64,000 nucleotides of DNA from an uncultured Flavobacteriaceae bacterium (GTDB lineage: Bacteria > Bacteroidota > Bacteroidia > Flavobacteriales > Flavobacteriaceae): the NCBI GenBank assembly GCA_947500585.1, contig CANMSN010000016.1:1-64000 (forward strand). The letters run 5' to 3'. Shown here one piece after another: positions 1 through 13,400 of this stretch. The notes under the pieces are model-generated. The model made no database searches and was not told the origin of the DNA. It saw nothing but the letters and a program-made list of their open reading frames with translations. Both the position numbers and the translations under genes were made by a program. The first letter of the stretch is position 1, and each line of letters starts with the position of its first letter.

Positions 1-176
1 ACCGATTGGCACAATTAGCTGCAGAAGCAAAAGCGCAAGAAGAGGCGGAAGCAAAACGATTAGCTGAAGAACAAGCTAAGGCGGAAGAAGCTGAGCAAGA
101 CCGATTGGCACAATTAGCTGCAGAAGCAAAAGCGCAAGAAGAGGCGGAAGCAAAACGATTAGCTGAAGAACAAGCT
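1..176 (+). repeat. 99-bp tandem repeat coding an Ala/Glu-rich coiled coil
   Basis: Bases 1-77 recur exactly at 100-176, a period of 99 bp (33 codons). The unit encodes alternating KRLAEEQ and AQLAAEAKAQEEAEA blocks. The array may continue upstream of the window. Confidence 0.9.
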
Positions 177-1127
177 GAACAAGAACGATTAGCAGCTGAA
201 GAAAAAGTTACTGATGACCCTAAAACAGATGAGGTTCAAACGCCAGTAGCTACCGATGCTGTTGCAAAATCAATGGAAAATCTAACAAAATTAACTGATG
301 AATCTAAAATGCAGCAAGAAGATTTATTAGATAAATTGAGTCAAAGTATTGATAGTAAACAGAAAGACCTAGATGATTTAAAAGAAGAAAATGATTTAAG
401 CGAACAAGGTATTGTTAGAGATAAACCTAAGGTGTTTAAAAGTGTATCCGCAGAAAATGCAGCTTTAGAATCTTTGCAAGTAGAAATTGATGGTCTTATT
501 GAATCTCAAAATTCAAAAATATCTGAATTAGAAGACCTATATAATGAAAGACTTAAAGAGGTACCAAATGAAGATGATGCTGTTAATGTATTCTATTTAA
601 GAAAAATAAGAGGATTAAAATCCCAGCAAAGACAGGTTAGACAAGCTAAAGCAAACTTATTAACTAAACTAGAGGATATAAAGGTTGCTACTGAGATTGA
701 GCGTAAACGAAGAATTAAACGTGCAGCTTATGATAACCAAGAAGCAAGGTATTTAAAAGATAGAGCTGCTTTAAACTTAATAAAGGAAAATACACCTGTT
801 AGTTCTATTCCGCTTACAGAAGATGATTTCGATTTTGGTGAAAGACAAAACAACATCCAAATTATAAAAGATGTTAAAAACGTTGATAGTGGTTATTATT
901 TAGTAATAGCTGTACATAGCGATGTGTCTAAAAGAGACGAGTTTTTAACCAAAACAGTATCATCAGGACAATCAGATGTAGATTTCTTCTATGATGTGAG
1001 TACGAGTAAATACTTTATTTATCACAAGAAATTTGATAATATAGAAAGCGCTAAAAGTGCTATTGAATCTAAAGGAAACAAACCTTACGATAGTAACATG
1101 TCTATAGTAAAAATAGAAAACCAGTAA
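3..1127 (+). CDS. C-terminal part of a coiled-coil, SPOR-like envelope protein (5' end outside window)
   Basis: The reading frame is already open at the first base, so the N-terminus lies upstream of the window; an internal TTG at 6 is not a credible start. The visible 375 residues begin with an Ala/Glu/Lys/Arg-rich heptad-like stretch built from a 33-residue unit repeated in tandem (bases 1-77 and 100-176 are identical). A longer coiled-coil region full of Glu, Lys and Gln follows to about residue 250. The last 80 residues contain GYYLVIAVHSD and a periodic alpha/beta pattern that resembles a SPOR-type peptidoglycan-binding fold; this is a judgement by eye. It lies 300 bp upstream of a giant SprB-repeat gene on the same strand. 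Genes in that position in Flavobacterium johnsoniae (sprC, sprD) belong to the sprB operon, so a gliding/T9SS role is plausible. The missing N-terminus could be a PorP/SprF or OmpA-type domain, but this cannot be seen. Confidence 0.7.
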   Translation, partial: RLAQLAAEAKAQEEAEAKRLAEEQAKAEEAEQDRLAQLAAEAKAQEEAEAKRLAEEQAEQERLAAEEKVTDDPKTDEVQTPVATDAVAKSMENLTKLTDESKMQQEDLLDKLSQSIDSKQKDLDDLKEENDLSEQGIVRDKPKVFKSVSAENAALESLQVEIDGLIESQNSKISELEDLYNERLKEVPNEDDAVNVFYLRKIRGLKSQQRQVRQAKANLLTKLEDIKVATEIERKRRIKRAAYDNQEARYLKDRAALNLIKENTPVSSIPLTEDDFDFGERQNNIQIIKDVKNVDSGYYLVIAVHSDVSKRDEFLTKTVSSGQSDVDFFYDVSTSKYFIYHKKFDNIESAKSAIESKGNKPYDSNMSIVKIENQ

Positions 1128-1413
1128 TAGTAGTTCTTTTTACAACTATTTCGACTATAGTTAAAAACTTACACTTCACCAAATACAGAAATTTATTTCG
1201 TACAAAATAATATATTTTATCGTTTAAAGTACAAAAAACATCGATTAAACGTAAAATAAATCAATTTTGTCTTTATTCTTAATTTTTTTTTCATGATATT
1301 TACTTCGTTTAAAAACAATTAAATTCGATTAAATACTATTATTGTAAGAATAATAATATATTATTGAATAAGTTAAACAAAGGGCTAGTTTATCTTAACT
1401 TTATTAAGAGGGA
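1128..1413. other. AT-rich gap upstream of the first SprB-repeat gene
   Basis: No coding frame is evident. An imperfect promoter can be drawn for the downstream gene: TTG at 1364-1366, 19 bases, then TAGTTTAT at 1386-1393 in place of TAnnTTTG. An inverted repeat CGTTTAA/TTAAACG lies near 1220-1251 without a T-tract. Confidence 0.4.
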
Positions 1414-1431
1414 ATGCAAAATATAATATTA

Positions 1432-4400
1432 ATGAAAAAAATTACTTGTATAAACTTTGTATTTATTGTTCTGTTTTTACTATTGGGGATTAAAGGAACA
1501 TCTCAAACTTTTGAAACCTTTGCAATTAGGAAAAATATTGAGGTTAATGGAAGTATGCTTGTTATTGGCAACAATATTCTTGGTAAAGATAATTTACCAT
1601 CCAATGATGATTCAATAAACAACCAAGATATATCTATGCAATATATAGATATTGATGGTGATAATTCTACTTTTAGTTCTAGTAGTGCGGAACTTATTAT
1701 GCCAACTCAACCAGATGGTAGTGCTACAACATGTTACAGGATGATATATGCTGGATTATATTGGGGAGCTGTTTTACAAAGTGGAAGTAGGGCAGATATC
1801 AATAAAGTAAAATTAAAACTGCCAAGAAGTGTGACTTATGAGGATATTAATGGTGAAATCATTTATGATGCTATTGCTAGTCCAATTCCAGCAGAAAGTG
1901 GTGAGCCTGAAAATACGCCTTATGCTTGTTATGCAGATGTAACCAATTTATTATCAGGGTTATCAAACGACATAGCAGGCGATTATACTCTAGCTAATGT
2001 TACTTCAAGTGAAGGGTTTAATGGTTCAACAGGATTAAGTGCAGGCTGGACGCTTGTCGTGATTTTTGAAAACCCTAATCTTAACATGAAATCTTTTACT
2101 ACGTTTGATGGGTTTAGTCATATTTACGATAGCCATACAGAAGATATACCTATTACAGGGTTTACAACGCCTCAGGCAGGATCTATAAACTTGCAATATG
2201 CTTATGCCGCCTTGGATGGCGATAAAACGAAAAGAGCTACTAAATTTGAACTTAATGGTAAAGAAATAAATTCACCTCTTAGACCAGCCAATAAATTTTT
2301 TGGTTCAGTAATAGAAAATACTAATGGTGTTTCTAATCCTAGAAATCCTTCCGGAACAAATACCCTGGGATACGACACGGGTTTTTTAGAAGTTAAAAAT
2401 GCAGAGCCAGAGTACATAAAGAATAATGATTCTTCTGCAGACCTTACATTGCAAGTTGCTAAAGGGCAAGCAGACCCCATATTTCTATTTTTTAGCGCTT
2501 TTGCTGTAGATATTATAGCACCAGACATTAATCTTACCAAAATTGTAGTTGATGCTGCAGGTGATGATATTGATGGACAAGATGTAGTTTTAGGTCAAAA
2601 TTTATTTTATGAAATTATATATCAAAGTGTTGGTAGCGATAATGTTACTCAATTTACTTTAAAAGATGTGCTTCCAGATAATGTTGTTTTTGATCCCTCA
2701 ACAGGTATAGATTTAAGTAACGCTGGTGGTGCAACATTACAATCTTATGATGCTGCCACCCGAACACTAATATTTGATATTCCAGATGGATCTGTAGAAA
2801 TCAATGATCCTCAATTTGTTATACGTCTAGCTGTAGAAGTAGTTCCAAATTGTTACGATTTAAGTCAGGCATGTTCTAATGAAATTACAAACCAAGCTTT
2901 TGCTACTTATAGTGGTATTATTAATACCAATGAAATTGTAGAAGAAGGTAGTTTTGCATCAGTAGAGTGTTTAACGACACCTGCGCCTACTAATTTTTTG
3001 GTAGATATATCAAATTGTATATTCGAGAGAGATGAAGTATTATGCGGATCTAGTGTTGTTTTAACAGCTTCTGATGGTTACGATAGTTACTCATGGTCTA
3101 CAAGTTCATCAGGAACACCCGTTATCAGTACAGATCAAACTTATACAGCAACAGAAACTGGAACATATTATGTAAGAAATACAACGTCATCAACATGTGT
3201 GTCTATTAATGAAACCATTAATGTAATACCTTACGGAAACACAATTGTAAATCCAATAATTCCTTTTGCAGATATATTGCCAATTTGTCCAAATGATGGT
3301 AAAGTTTTACCAAATATATTTTTATGTGGCGCCAATGATACAAGAGAAATTAATACGGGAATTAGCGATGCGGTCTCAATTATATGGGAAAAATTAGATG
3401 AAACTAGTTGTGCTGATGTAACAATTGACGACTGTGCCAATGAAAACTCAGCTTGTACATGGAATCAAGTAGCTACTGGACCTAATTATGCAGCAAATAC
3501 TTCTGGCCAATTTAGAATTGTAATAAATTATCCTGGTGGTTGTTTTAGTATTTTTTACTTTGATGTTTTTCAAAACTTATTAAACCCTACTGCTACTTCT
3601 ACTGATTTTCTTTGTGATACACTTGGTTCAATAACCGTAGGCGGCGTACCAACTGGTTACGAATATAGTATTGATGGTACAAACTATCAGTTAAGTAATA
3701 ATTTTTTAGTACCTCCAGCTGGGTATTATACAATTTATATCAGACAAATAGATGTAGATACAAACCCTTGTATTTTTGAAATACCTGATATTTATATAAG
3801 GAATAGAGATTTTAGTGTTACTAGTACTATTACGCAACCAAATTGTAATGGCTATAAAGGAAGTATAAAATTAGCAGTAAACGATGCGCTTCCACAATAT
3901 TATTACAGTATTTATGAAGGTGCCACATTAGTTAATAGTGTTGGTCCTATAATAGGAAGTGACTATACGTTTGATAACTTAAATGATGGAACTTATACTG
4001 TAAATGTTAGTACAGATGATGGTTGTGTATTTACTGAAGATATTGTTATAACAGAACCTGCAGTTTTAACTGCTACTTCTGCTCTAACAACACCATTAAC
4101 TTGTGAAGAAGGTGAAATTACTATTTATCCAGTAGGAGGGACACCACCTTATTTGTATTACATAAATAGTACAACAGATTTTCAAAATACAGCTTTAGTT
4201 TCTGTACCAACTTCTAGCATATTTAATATTACAGTAGTAGATTCTAATAATTGTAGTGCTCAAACATCAATTACTGTAGATGAAATTCCTGCGCCAGTTT
4301 TTAATATGACTAAAACAGATGTTTTATGTTATGGTAACAATTCAGGAGAAATACAATTTGATGTTAGCAATGCCAATGGCTATGTTGTTGAATATAGTAT

Positions 4401-7400
4401 TGATAATGGAACGACTTACTCTACAAGTTCAATATTTCCAAATCTTATTGCGGGAACTTATCCAACAATGATTAAATACTCACTAAACGGAGTTGATTGT
4501 TTTAGTGCTCCTCAAGATATTATTATAAGTGAACCAGCTGCTGCAGTAACTGCTACTGCTGGGGTTTCAAAATTAGCTGGATGTGGGCCTTCAGGAGAAG
4601 GAGCAGTTCGTATTACTAATCCACAGGGCGGTCTTCCCCCTTATGAATATAGTTTTGATAATCAAGCAACATGGACAAATACAAATGAAGAATTTCTAGC
4701 TCCTGGTACTTATACCTTATATATAAGAGATGCCAATGGCTGTACATTTCCAACATCAAACATAACTGTTGACGCAGAACCTATTGCTCCAACTATAGCT
4801 ATTTCCGATCCTGATTTTAATTGTGATGGTTCTGCAAATTCTACAGTAACGGTAACAAACTCTGGTTCTAATTCATTTACCTATACATACTTAATAGATA
4901 ATATAGAAAATCCAAATACTGCAGATCCAACCACATTTTTAAATGTTTCAGATGGTTCGCATACGGTGAGTGTTGTTTATCAATTACAAACTGTACCAAC
5001 TTTCAGTAATTTACTAAATGAAACGTTTGGTTATGGTGAAGATACATCATCACCCGGTATGAATCCAGTATATTATTGTTTTGAAAGACAAGTTGCTGCA
5101 ACACAATGTAAAGGTAATATTAGAATACAAGATGGAGATTATTCAGTGACTTCTAGTATAGTAAGTCCATATGGGGTATGGGTTAATCCAGTTGACCATA
5201 CACCTGCCACAAATCCACCAACAGCAAAAGGAAGGTATTTAGTGGTTAATATAGGAGCTACTATTCCTGCAACCGAAACTTTATATGAAAAACAAATAAA
5301 TGATATTATTCCTAACCAACCAATTAATGTAGAGTTTTTTGCGATGAACTTATTGGAGTCTGGAAATAATCAGGCTAATGCAGATTTAAGAGTTGCTTTA
5401 GTTGATGCAACAGGTGCAGAGATTTCTTCTTTTTCTACGGGAGGTATTCCAAAAACAGAAACATGGGAAAACTATGCAGTAAGTTTAAACCCAGGAGCAA
5501 ATACAAGTTTGAAATTTATAGTAAGATCTAATGTGCAACTAACAAGTGGAAATGATGTTGCCATAGACGATATTAGAGTTTTTCAACTTCCAACCACATG
5601 TACAACTCGAGTAGATTTTCCTATAGTAATTAGTACAGGAAATGCTTTTGACGCTAGTATTGTTAGTGCTAAAGATGTAACATGTTCTGGAGCAAGTGAT
5701 GGAGAAATCGAGATTTCTGCTCAAAATTTTGATCCTATTAAAGGTTTTCAATATTCATTAGATAATGGAACGACTTGGATTACTCAATCAACATCACCTC
5801 ATACCATAACTGGATTGCCAGATGGTAATCAAGATATTCAAATACGTTATGAAGATGCAGCAGATACTTGTATAGTACCACTCAACCAAAATATATCGAC
5901 ACCAACACCTGTTTCAGTATCTGTATCAGCAACACCAATTACTTGTCTTGATGGGTCTACAATTACAGCAACTGGTTCTGGTGGCACACCTTTTTATAGT
6001 TATGAGTTACTAGATTCTAGTTTAAATTTAGTATCAAACTTCCCGAGTAACGGTATTTTAACTAGTGTAGTTGCTGGAGATTATATAATTAGAGTAACTG
6101 ATACTAATGGTTGTACAGGGCTATCAACACCGCTAAACTTGGTGGATCCAACGTCGCCAACTGCTACAATTATTAATGCTGATTACTGTTACGATTCTTC
6201 AAATGGCGCAAGTTTAGAAGTTTCAGCTTCAGGTGGACAAGCCCCATATCAATATAATATTAATGGAAGTGCTTTTACAACAAATCCAGTATTTAATAAT
6301 TTATCTTCTGGAATATATACTATAATTGTGAGAGATGCCTATGGTTGTACGTTCACGTTGCCAGCGGAAACTATAGAACCACAGGTTACTATAAATGCAT
6401 CGCTTACTAAAGAATTAGACTGTACGCTGTTAACTCCTGATGCGACTATAACAGGTACTATAGGAAATGGTTATCCACCTTATGAATATGCTGTGTCTAT
6501 TGATGGAGTTGCTTATACAGATTTAGGACCCATTGGAACGTCTTTTACATATACCCCAACAACAGCTGGAACATACCAATTTAGAGTAACCGATAATAAT
6601 GACTGTGAAAGATTTTCAAATGTCATAACAGTTAATTCTATCAATTTCCCAACTGCTACAACTACAGTTGTAAACCCAAGTTGTAACGGAGATGCTAATG
6701 GATCGGTTCAAATCATACCAGCAAACGGTGTAGGAACATATGAATATAGTTTTGATGGTAGTGTATTTACAACAACCGCATTGTATCCAGGGTTAAGTGC
6801 AGGAACTTACGCTTATGAAGTTCGTGATTCTAAAGATTGTGTATTTAGTAGCTCGGTTACTTTAACAGAACCAACAGTTTTAGTAGCTTCAGCAACTGCC
6901 ACTGCATTTAGTTGTAATGCTTCTAATGCAAAACAATCAGCATTAGTAACTATAGATGTACCAACAACAGGAACAGCACCATATCAATACAGCTTTAATG
7001 GTTCAGGGTATAGTTCAAGTAATACTTTAACTGTAAACGATAACGGAACAAACCAAACGATTACTTATTCTGTTCGAGATGCTAATGGGTGTTTAACAGC
7101 TGTTCAAAATATTATATTAACAGCATTAAACCCACCAACAATTGGCACGATTATAAATACGCCTATAACTTGTAATGTATCCGAATCAACTAGTACAGTT
7201 ACAGTTCTTGTTAGTTCAGGAACAGGTATTGCTCCATTTGCTTATGAAATTATATCAGGCCCTGTAATTAATACTACAGGAGCTATAACAGGTGATTTCT
7301 CAGGTTTATCAGCAGGTACTTATATTTTTAAAGTAACAGATGCTAATGGTTGTTTTGCAACAAAATCACACATAATATTAGATAGAGTAAATATTGATAT

Positions 7401-10400
7401 TGTAGATAGAAATAAAACTGATGTTTTATGTAACGGAGATAATACAGGGTTTGCTAGCTACACAGTTTCTAATTTCACTGGGACTTACTCATACTCAATT
7501 AATAGTGCAACAGCAGTAACAGGGCAAACTTCTACAGTAATTAATTTACCTAATTTAATTGAAGGAACTTATACTGTTGTTGTAACAGATGAAATTACAG
7601 GTTGTACAGATACTACTACTCAAATTATTACAGAACCAGTACCTTTTCAACTTAATTTAACTTCAAATATTAATGCCAATTGTAATAACTTAAATGCCAT
7701 TGTAACTGTAAATGTAGATGCTGTTAACTTTGGTACGCCAGGAAATTACACTTATGCATTTGTAGAAGATGGTGTTACACCATCAAACACAGATTACACG
7801 CTAAATAATATTGCAAACTTAAATCCAACTACAAATTCAGATTGGGATGTGTATGCAAAAGATATTAATGGGTGTGTATCATCTAAATTGGATGTAGCAA
7901 TAACTACAGCTCCGTTGCCAGTAATTGATAGTATAGTAATAACAGATCAATGTACTGGAACAATAACTACTGGTTTTACTATAAATGCTACTGCAAGTGG
8001 AGGCGTAGGGACTTTAGAGTTTAGTATAGGAGGTACTTACAATACGACTGGAATATTTACAGGCGTGCCAGCAGGAACTTATACTTTGACTGTTAAAGAT
8101 GCGAATAATTGTATTGAAACACAGGATTTTACTATAAATGAACCACTTACGGCTCAGGCTAGTTTAACTAAAGACTTAACATGTGCTCCAGCACCTACAG
8201 ATGCTACTATTCTCATTACAGCCGCAAATGGTAATGGACCATATACTTATACAGTTACTACTGCACCGGCTACTTATACTGGTGGGTTAGCAGGTAATTT
8301 GTTTAGTACTGATACTCCAGGAACTTATGGGTTTACTGTTACAGATAGCAATAGTTGTTCTAGAGTCACCAACACAGTTACTATTGCTCCAATTATATAT
8401 CCAGACATTACATCTGTAAGTATAATTACTCCTATAACGTGTAATGGTGATTTAGCAACGGTTCAAGTAAATTATGATACCACATTTGGAGTAGCACCTT
8501 TTACTTTTAGTTATACCAATACTGCAGGAACTTTAACAGGTAATAACACAACAGGTATTTTTAATTTACCTGCGGATATTTATACATTTACAATTACGGA
8601 TAATAAAGGGTGTACAGATATCGAGACACCTATTAATATTCCAGAACCTGCAGTTATTAATGCTATTGTAGAAGGAAAACCTATAACTTGTACAAGTGTA
8701 CTTGGAGTACCCACTTCTCTTGGATCTGTAGAAGTTACCAGTGTTTCAGGTGGAACAGGTCCATATGATTATTATATTACTGGCCCAGGATATACCAACT
8801 TCGAATTAGATCACCTAGGTACGTCTCCTTTTACTTTTGATGTCATTAATTTTGGTATTTATCAAGTTAATATTGTTGATGATAACGGTTGTACTGTTTT
8901 GAAAAGTGATGTAGTTGTAGCTTCAGCTCCTGATGATTTAGATATTGATGTTACTAGCTTACCAGTTGATTGTGCTGCTAGTTCAGCCAGTGCCATTGTT
9001 TCAATTGGTGCATCGTCATCAATAACAGGTAGTGGCCCATTCTATTTTGCAATTTATGATGGTTCTGTGCCTAACTATCCTACACCCCTTGCGACGGGTC
9101 CATGGTTGGCTGAGGATATACCATTAAGTAAATCAGCAACTTTCAACGGCTTAATACCAGGGGTAACCTATACTTTTATTGTTTTTGATGCTGATATATT
9201 AAATGGAGGAACAGGTTCAGGTTGTTATTATTATGAAACCGCTACGCAACCAGTTAATAGTAGTTCAACCCTTGATATCGCTTTAACACCTTCTAATAAT
9301 TTTACCTGTACAGGTTCATCTTCTGGTAACGTAAGTTTTGAAATTACGAGTATTTACGCTGTGGATACTAATATTACTTATGAAATTCTCGATGCTTTAA
9401 CTTTAAATGTAGTTGAAACTGCAGTTGCAGATGTTGTTCCTGGAACAGGAACAGGAACACCAGTTTTATCTGTTTCAAATTTCGGGAATCTTCCTTTTGG
9501 TGATTATATAGTATTGATTGAGGAAACTTCAGGACCCAATATGGGCTGTGGCATAAGTTCCACTCGTTTCAATATCGCTGAATCTGCTGTCCCCGTTGAT
9601 GTAGTAGCTAGTTTAGTTAAAGATGAAACCTGTAACGATTTGGGTGTAGTTACTGCCATAGGTAGTAATGGTACAGCACCTTATGAATTTATTATTTCTA
9701 CATCTGCTACATCACCTGCAATTACTGATACTTCTTGGGATCTTGCAGCTAATTTTTCTGTTGCAGCGGGTACACATTATGTACATATAAAAGATGCTTT
9801 TAATTGTATAGCAACGTCTCTTCCTGTAGTTGTTGATATAGATACTGAACCAATTATTGCATTATCTACTCCAGATGCATGTGCTGAAGAGGGTAGTTTT
9901 GCTATAGAGGTTAACTTAACTACCGCTGGAATAGCTAACTATACGTTACAGTTAGATTCAAATGCTGCTATAAGCATAAGCAGTTTTCCATATACTTTTA
10001 ATGGTTTAAATTCAGGTGCTTATACTGTTACTATAACTGATGCTAATGGTTGTACTGATGTTGAAACCATAACTTTAGTTAAAAAACTAAGTTTAAACCC
10101 AGTAGTAACGAAAGAGCTAGACTGTACTGCTAATCCTGATGCTGAGATAACACTAAATCTTTCAGATGGTACAAGTGTATTTACATATTTAGTTGAAATA
10201 GATGGTACAGGTGGTTTTAATCCAGCTACCATTACTGGAGGTGTTTACACTGCGACAACAGCAGGGTCTTATGTTTTTAGAGTTATAGATTCTAATTCGT
10301 GTCAATTTACTTCACTACCAATTGTAATAGAACCAATTACTAATCCAGTAATAAATTCTTATCCAACTGAGATACCTTCTTGTCCTTTAAGTACAGATGG

Positions 10401-13400
10401 TACAGTTACCATTAATGCAACTGGAGGAGAACCAGCACTTGCAGGCTATACTTATACTGTTACACAAACGCTACCTATTGCGGGAACACCAGTAGTGCAA
10501 ATTGGGAATAATTATTTTACAGGTCTTGGAGCTGGAACATATTCTATTGAGGTTAGAGATGCTAAAAACTGTTCTGATACAGACACTTTTACAATTACAG
10601 ACCCAACTCCTTTAGCTTTTGATCCTCCAACTGTTGATGCTTATTCTTGTAGCGCTACAAATGTGCCACAACCAGCTAAGGTAACAGTTAATGTTACTCC
10701 TGGAACAGGTACTCCACCGTATAAATATAATTTTGATGGCGGTAGTATGTACTATGATGCAAAAGAACTGATAGTAATTGACAACGGATTTGATCAAACT
10801 ATTAATTATTATGTTCAGGATTCTAAAGGATGTACTGCTGACGGAAGTATTATAGTACCAGCTTTTCAAAACATAACAGATATTAACTTTACTATTGATA
10901 GAGATCCAACATGTCCTTTACCAACAGCCGATGTTAGTTTAATAGTTGTTGGAGGGGCTACTCCAATAGCTAAATATGAAATTATTTCTCCTACAGCTGC
11001 TATTTTAGATAATGGGACAAATAATACATTTTTAAATTTAACGCCCAATGTTGTTTATTTATTTAAAATAACAGATGCTAATGGATGTTCATACGAAAAG
11101 TCGTTTGAGTTTGATGATGTTGAGCCGATAGTTATATCTGGTCAATTATTTAATAGTATTAGTTGTAATCCACTTAGTGGTATTAGTGATAATGGAGAGG
11201 CTAAATTTGTGGTTTCAGATTTTAGTACTTCTGGTAATTATAGTATTACAGTAAATACTACTCCAGCATCATTACCGTACACATTATCACAGCTTGGTGA
11301 TGAGATTACCTTATCTGATCTGTCATCAGGTATCTATGAGGTTGAGGTAACAGATTTGACTACTAACTGTAGTGATTCTGATTCAGTAACTATACCTGAA
11401 CCAACAGCTCTAACATTAACATTAACAACATATATAAAAGCAAATTGTAATTTTGGAGCTCAAGTAAGTGTAACAGCAGGCGGTGGCACACCTAATTATA
11501 CCTATGCTTTTGTTGAAGATGGTCAATCCCCAATAGGGCTTTATGCATCTAGTGATAGCGCTGTATTAGATCCTGCAACCAATACAGATTGGGATGTTTG
11601 GGTAATGGATGCTAACGGATGTACAGAACAAATTGATATTGAAATTGATACCGATGATTTACCAATAGTTACTGTTCCTGCATTGGCTTCAAACCAATGT
11701 AATTTGAATGGTAATGCTTATACATTTGATGTCTTAAGTACTACTGGAATAGCACCATTTACATATTCTATAGGAAATGGGTTTCAATCAGGCACAACAT
11801 TTACAGTAGCTTCACCTGGAGATTATTTTGTAACTGTTAGAGATGCGAATGGCTGTGAAACCACTAGTACAGCTTCAGTAACGGTTTACCCAGCTTTAGA
11901 TTTATCACCATCAGTAACCACATTACCAAGTTGTGCAGATGATGATGGCGTTATTACTATGACAGGTTCAGGAGGCTCTGGTAATTATGTTTTTACGATT
12001 AATTCAAGTGCAGCATCAATTTCATATTCAGGAACAGGAAACAATATTATTTCTGGTGTTCCAGCTGGAACATATACCGTTACTATTGAAGATACAATAA
12101 CATCATGTACAAGAAATATAGGTGTAATTGTAGATGCCCCAACACCAGTAACATTTACTTTAGATGCCACACCAGTTTCCTGTAATGGTTTTGATGATGG
12201 TACCATTACAGTAAATTTACCAACAAGTAACGATAATCCAATCTATACCTATAGCTTAGATGGTGGCGTTACAACACAAACATCAAATATATTTTCAGGT
12301 TTAGTTGCAGGAAATTATAATGTTACAGTAACTTCTGGAAGAAATTGTTTTGATGAAAAAACTATAAACGTTGGTACACCAAGTGTTATTAATGTACCAA
12401 CACCAATGGTAGTGGAATATGCTTGTACAGTAGATACGAATAGTACAAATTTTGCAACCATTACAGTAAATGGTGTAAATGGAGGTTCTCTAAATTACAC
12501 GATTTATGAATTTATAAAAGGAGGAACTATTGTTCAAGCTAATGCTAGTAATGTGTATACCGAAGCTGATTTATCAGGAGGTACCTATACTATTAATGTT
12601 TATGATGATAATGGATGTGTAGGTAGTACAACAGCAGATATTCAACCATTTATAAGATTGGATACTCTAGATGTAACAGTAGATAATGCTATAACATGTA
12701 CCAATGATGAAGATATTACTGTTTCAGTGACGAGTGCTGGTGGTATGCCAACAAATTTAGAGTATACTGTAAAAAGTACAGTAGGTAGCCCAACGGGAAA
12801 TAATTATGATCAAACAAATACAAACGGAATTTTCACAAGCTTACCAATAGGGAATTACTTAGTAACTGTTCTTAATTTAGATACAAACTGTAGCTTACAA
12901 ACCACACATTATGTTAATGAACCCAATACGTTTGATTTAACGGTAGATAATGTAGTAGATGTAACTTGTTTTAATGATTCAGACGGCAGTGTAGATGTAA
13001 CTTTTATGGATAGATCACCAACACCAACAGATGAGTCTGGGGCTTTTGGATACGATCTTTTTGATAATTTAGGGAATCTTATTACATCAGATACATCAGT
13101 AGACGCAGGGCCAATTACAATTTCTGGTTTAGTATCAGGTACTTACACAATAACTGCTAGTCTAGTTAATACACCATTTTGTACAATTAGTAAGAACTTT
13201 ACTGTTACTGCACCAACGGAAGCATTAGCAATTTCTGAAACACATACAGAAATTACATGTATAGCTGGTAATAATGATGGTACAATTTCAGCGAGTGCAA
13301 CAGGTGGTTGGCCAGGAGATTATGAATATGAATTGGAATTAATAGGTAGTGGAATTGTTTCAACATATAGCTCAATATTTAATTTTACTGGCTTAACTGC

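Noticed and set aside
1414-1434. Upstream ATG of the first adhesin at 1414
   Set aside because: It adds six residues before an otherwise perfect signal peptide that starts at 1432.
2202-2540. 112-codon minus-strand frame in the first adhesin gene
   Set aside because: Antisense shadow of a well-supported coding region.
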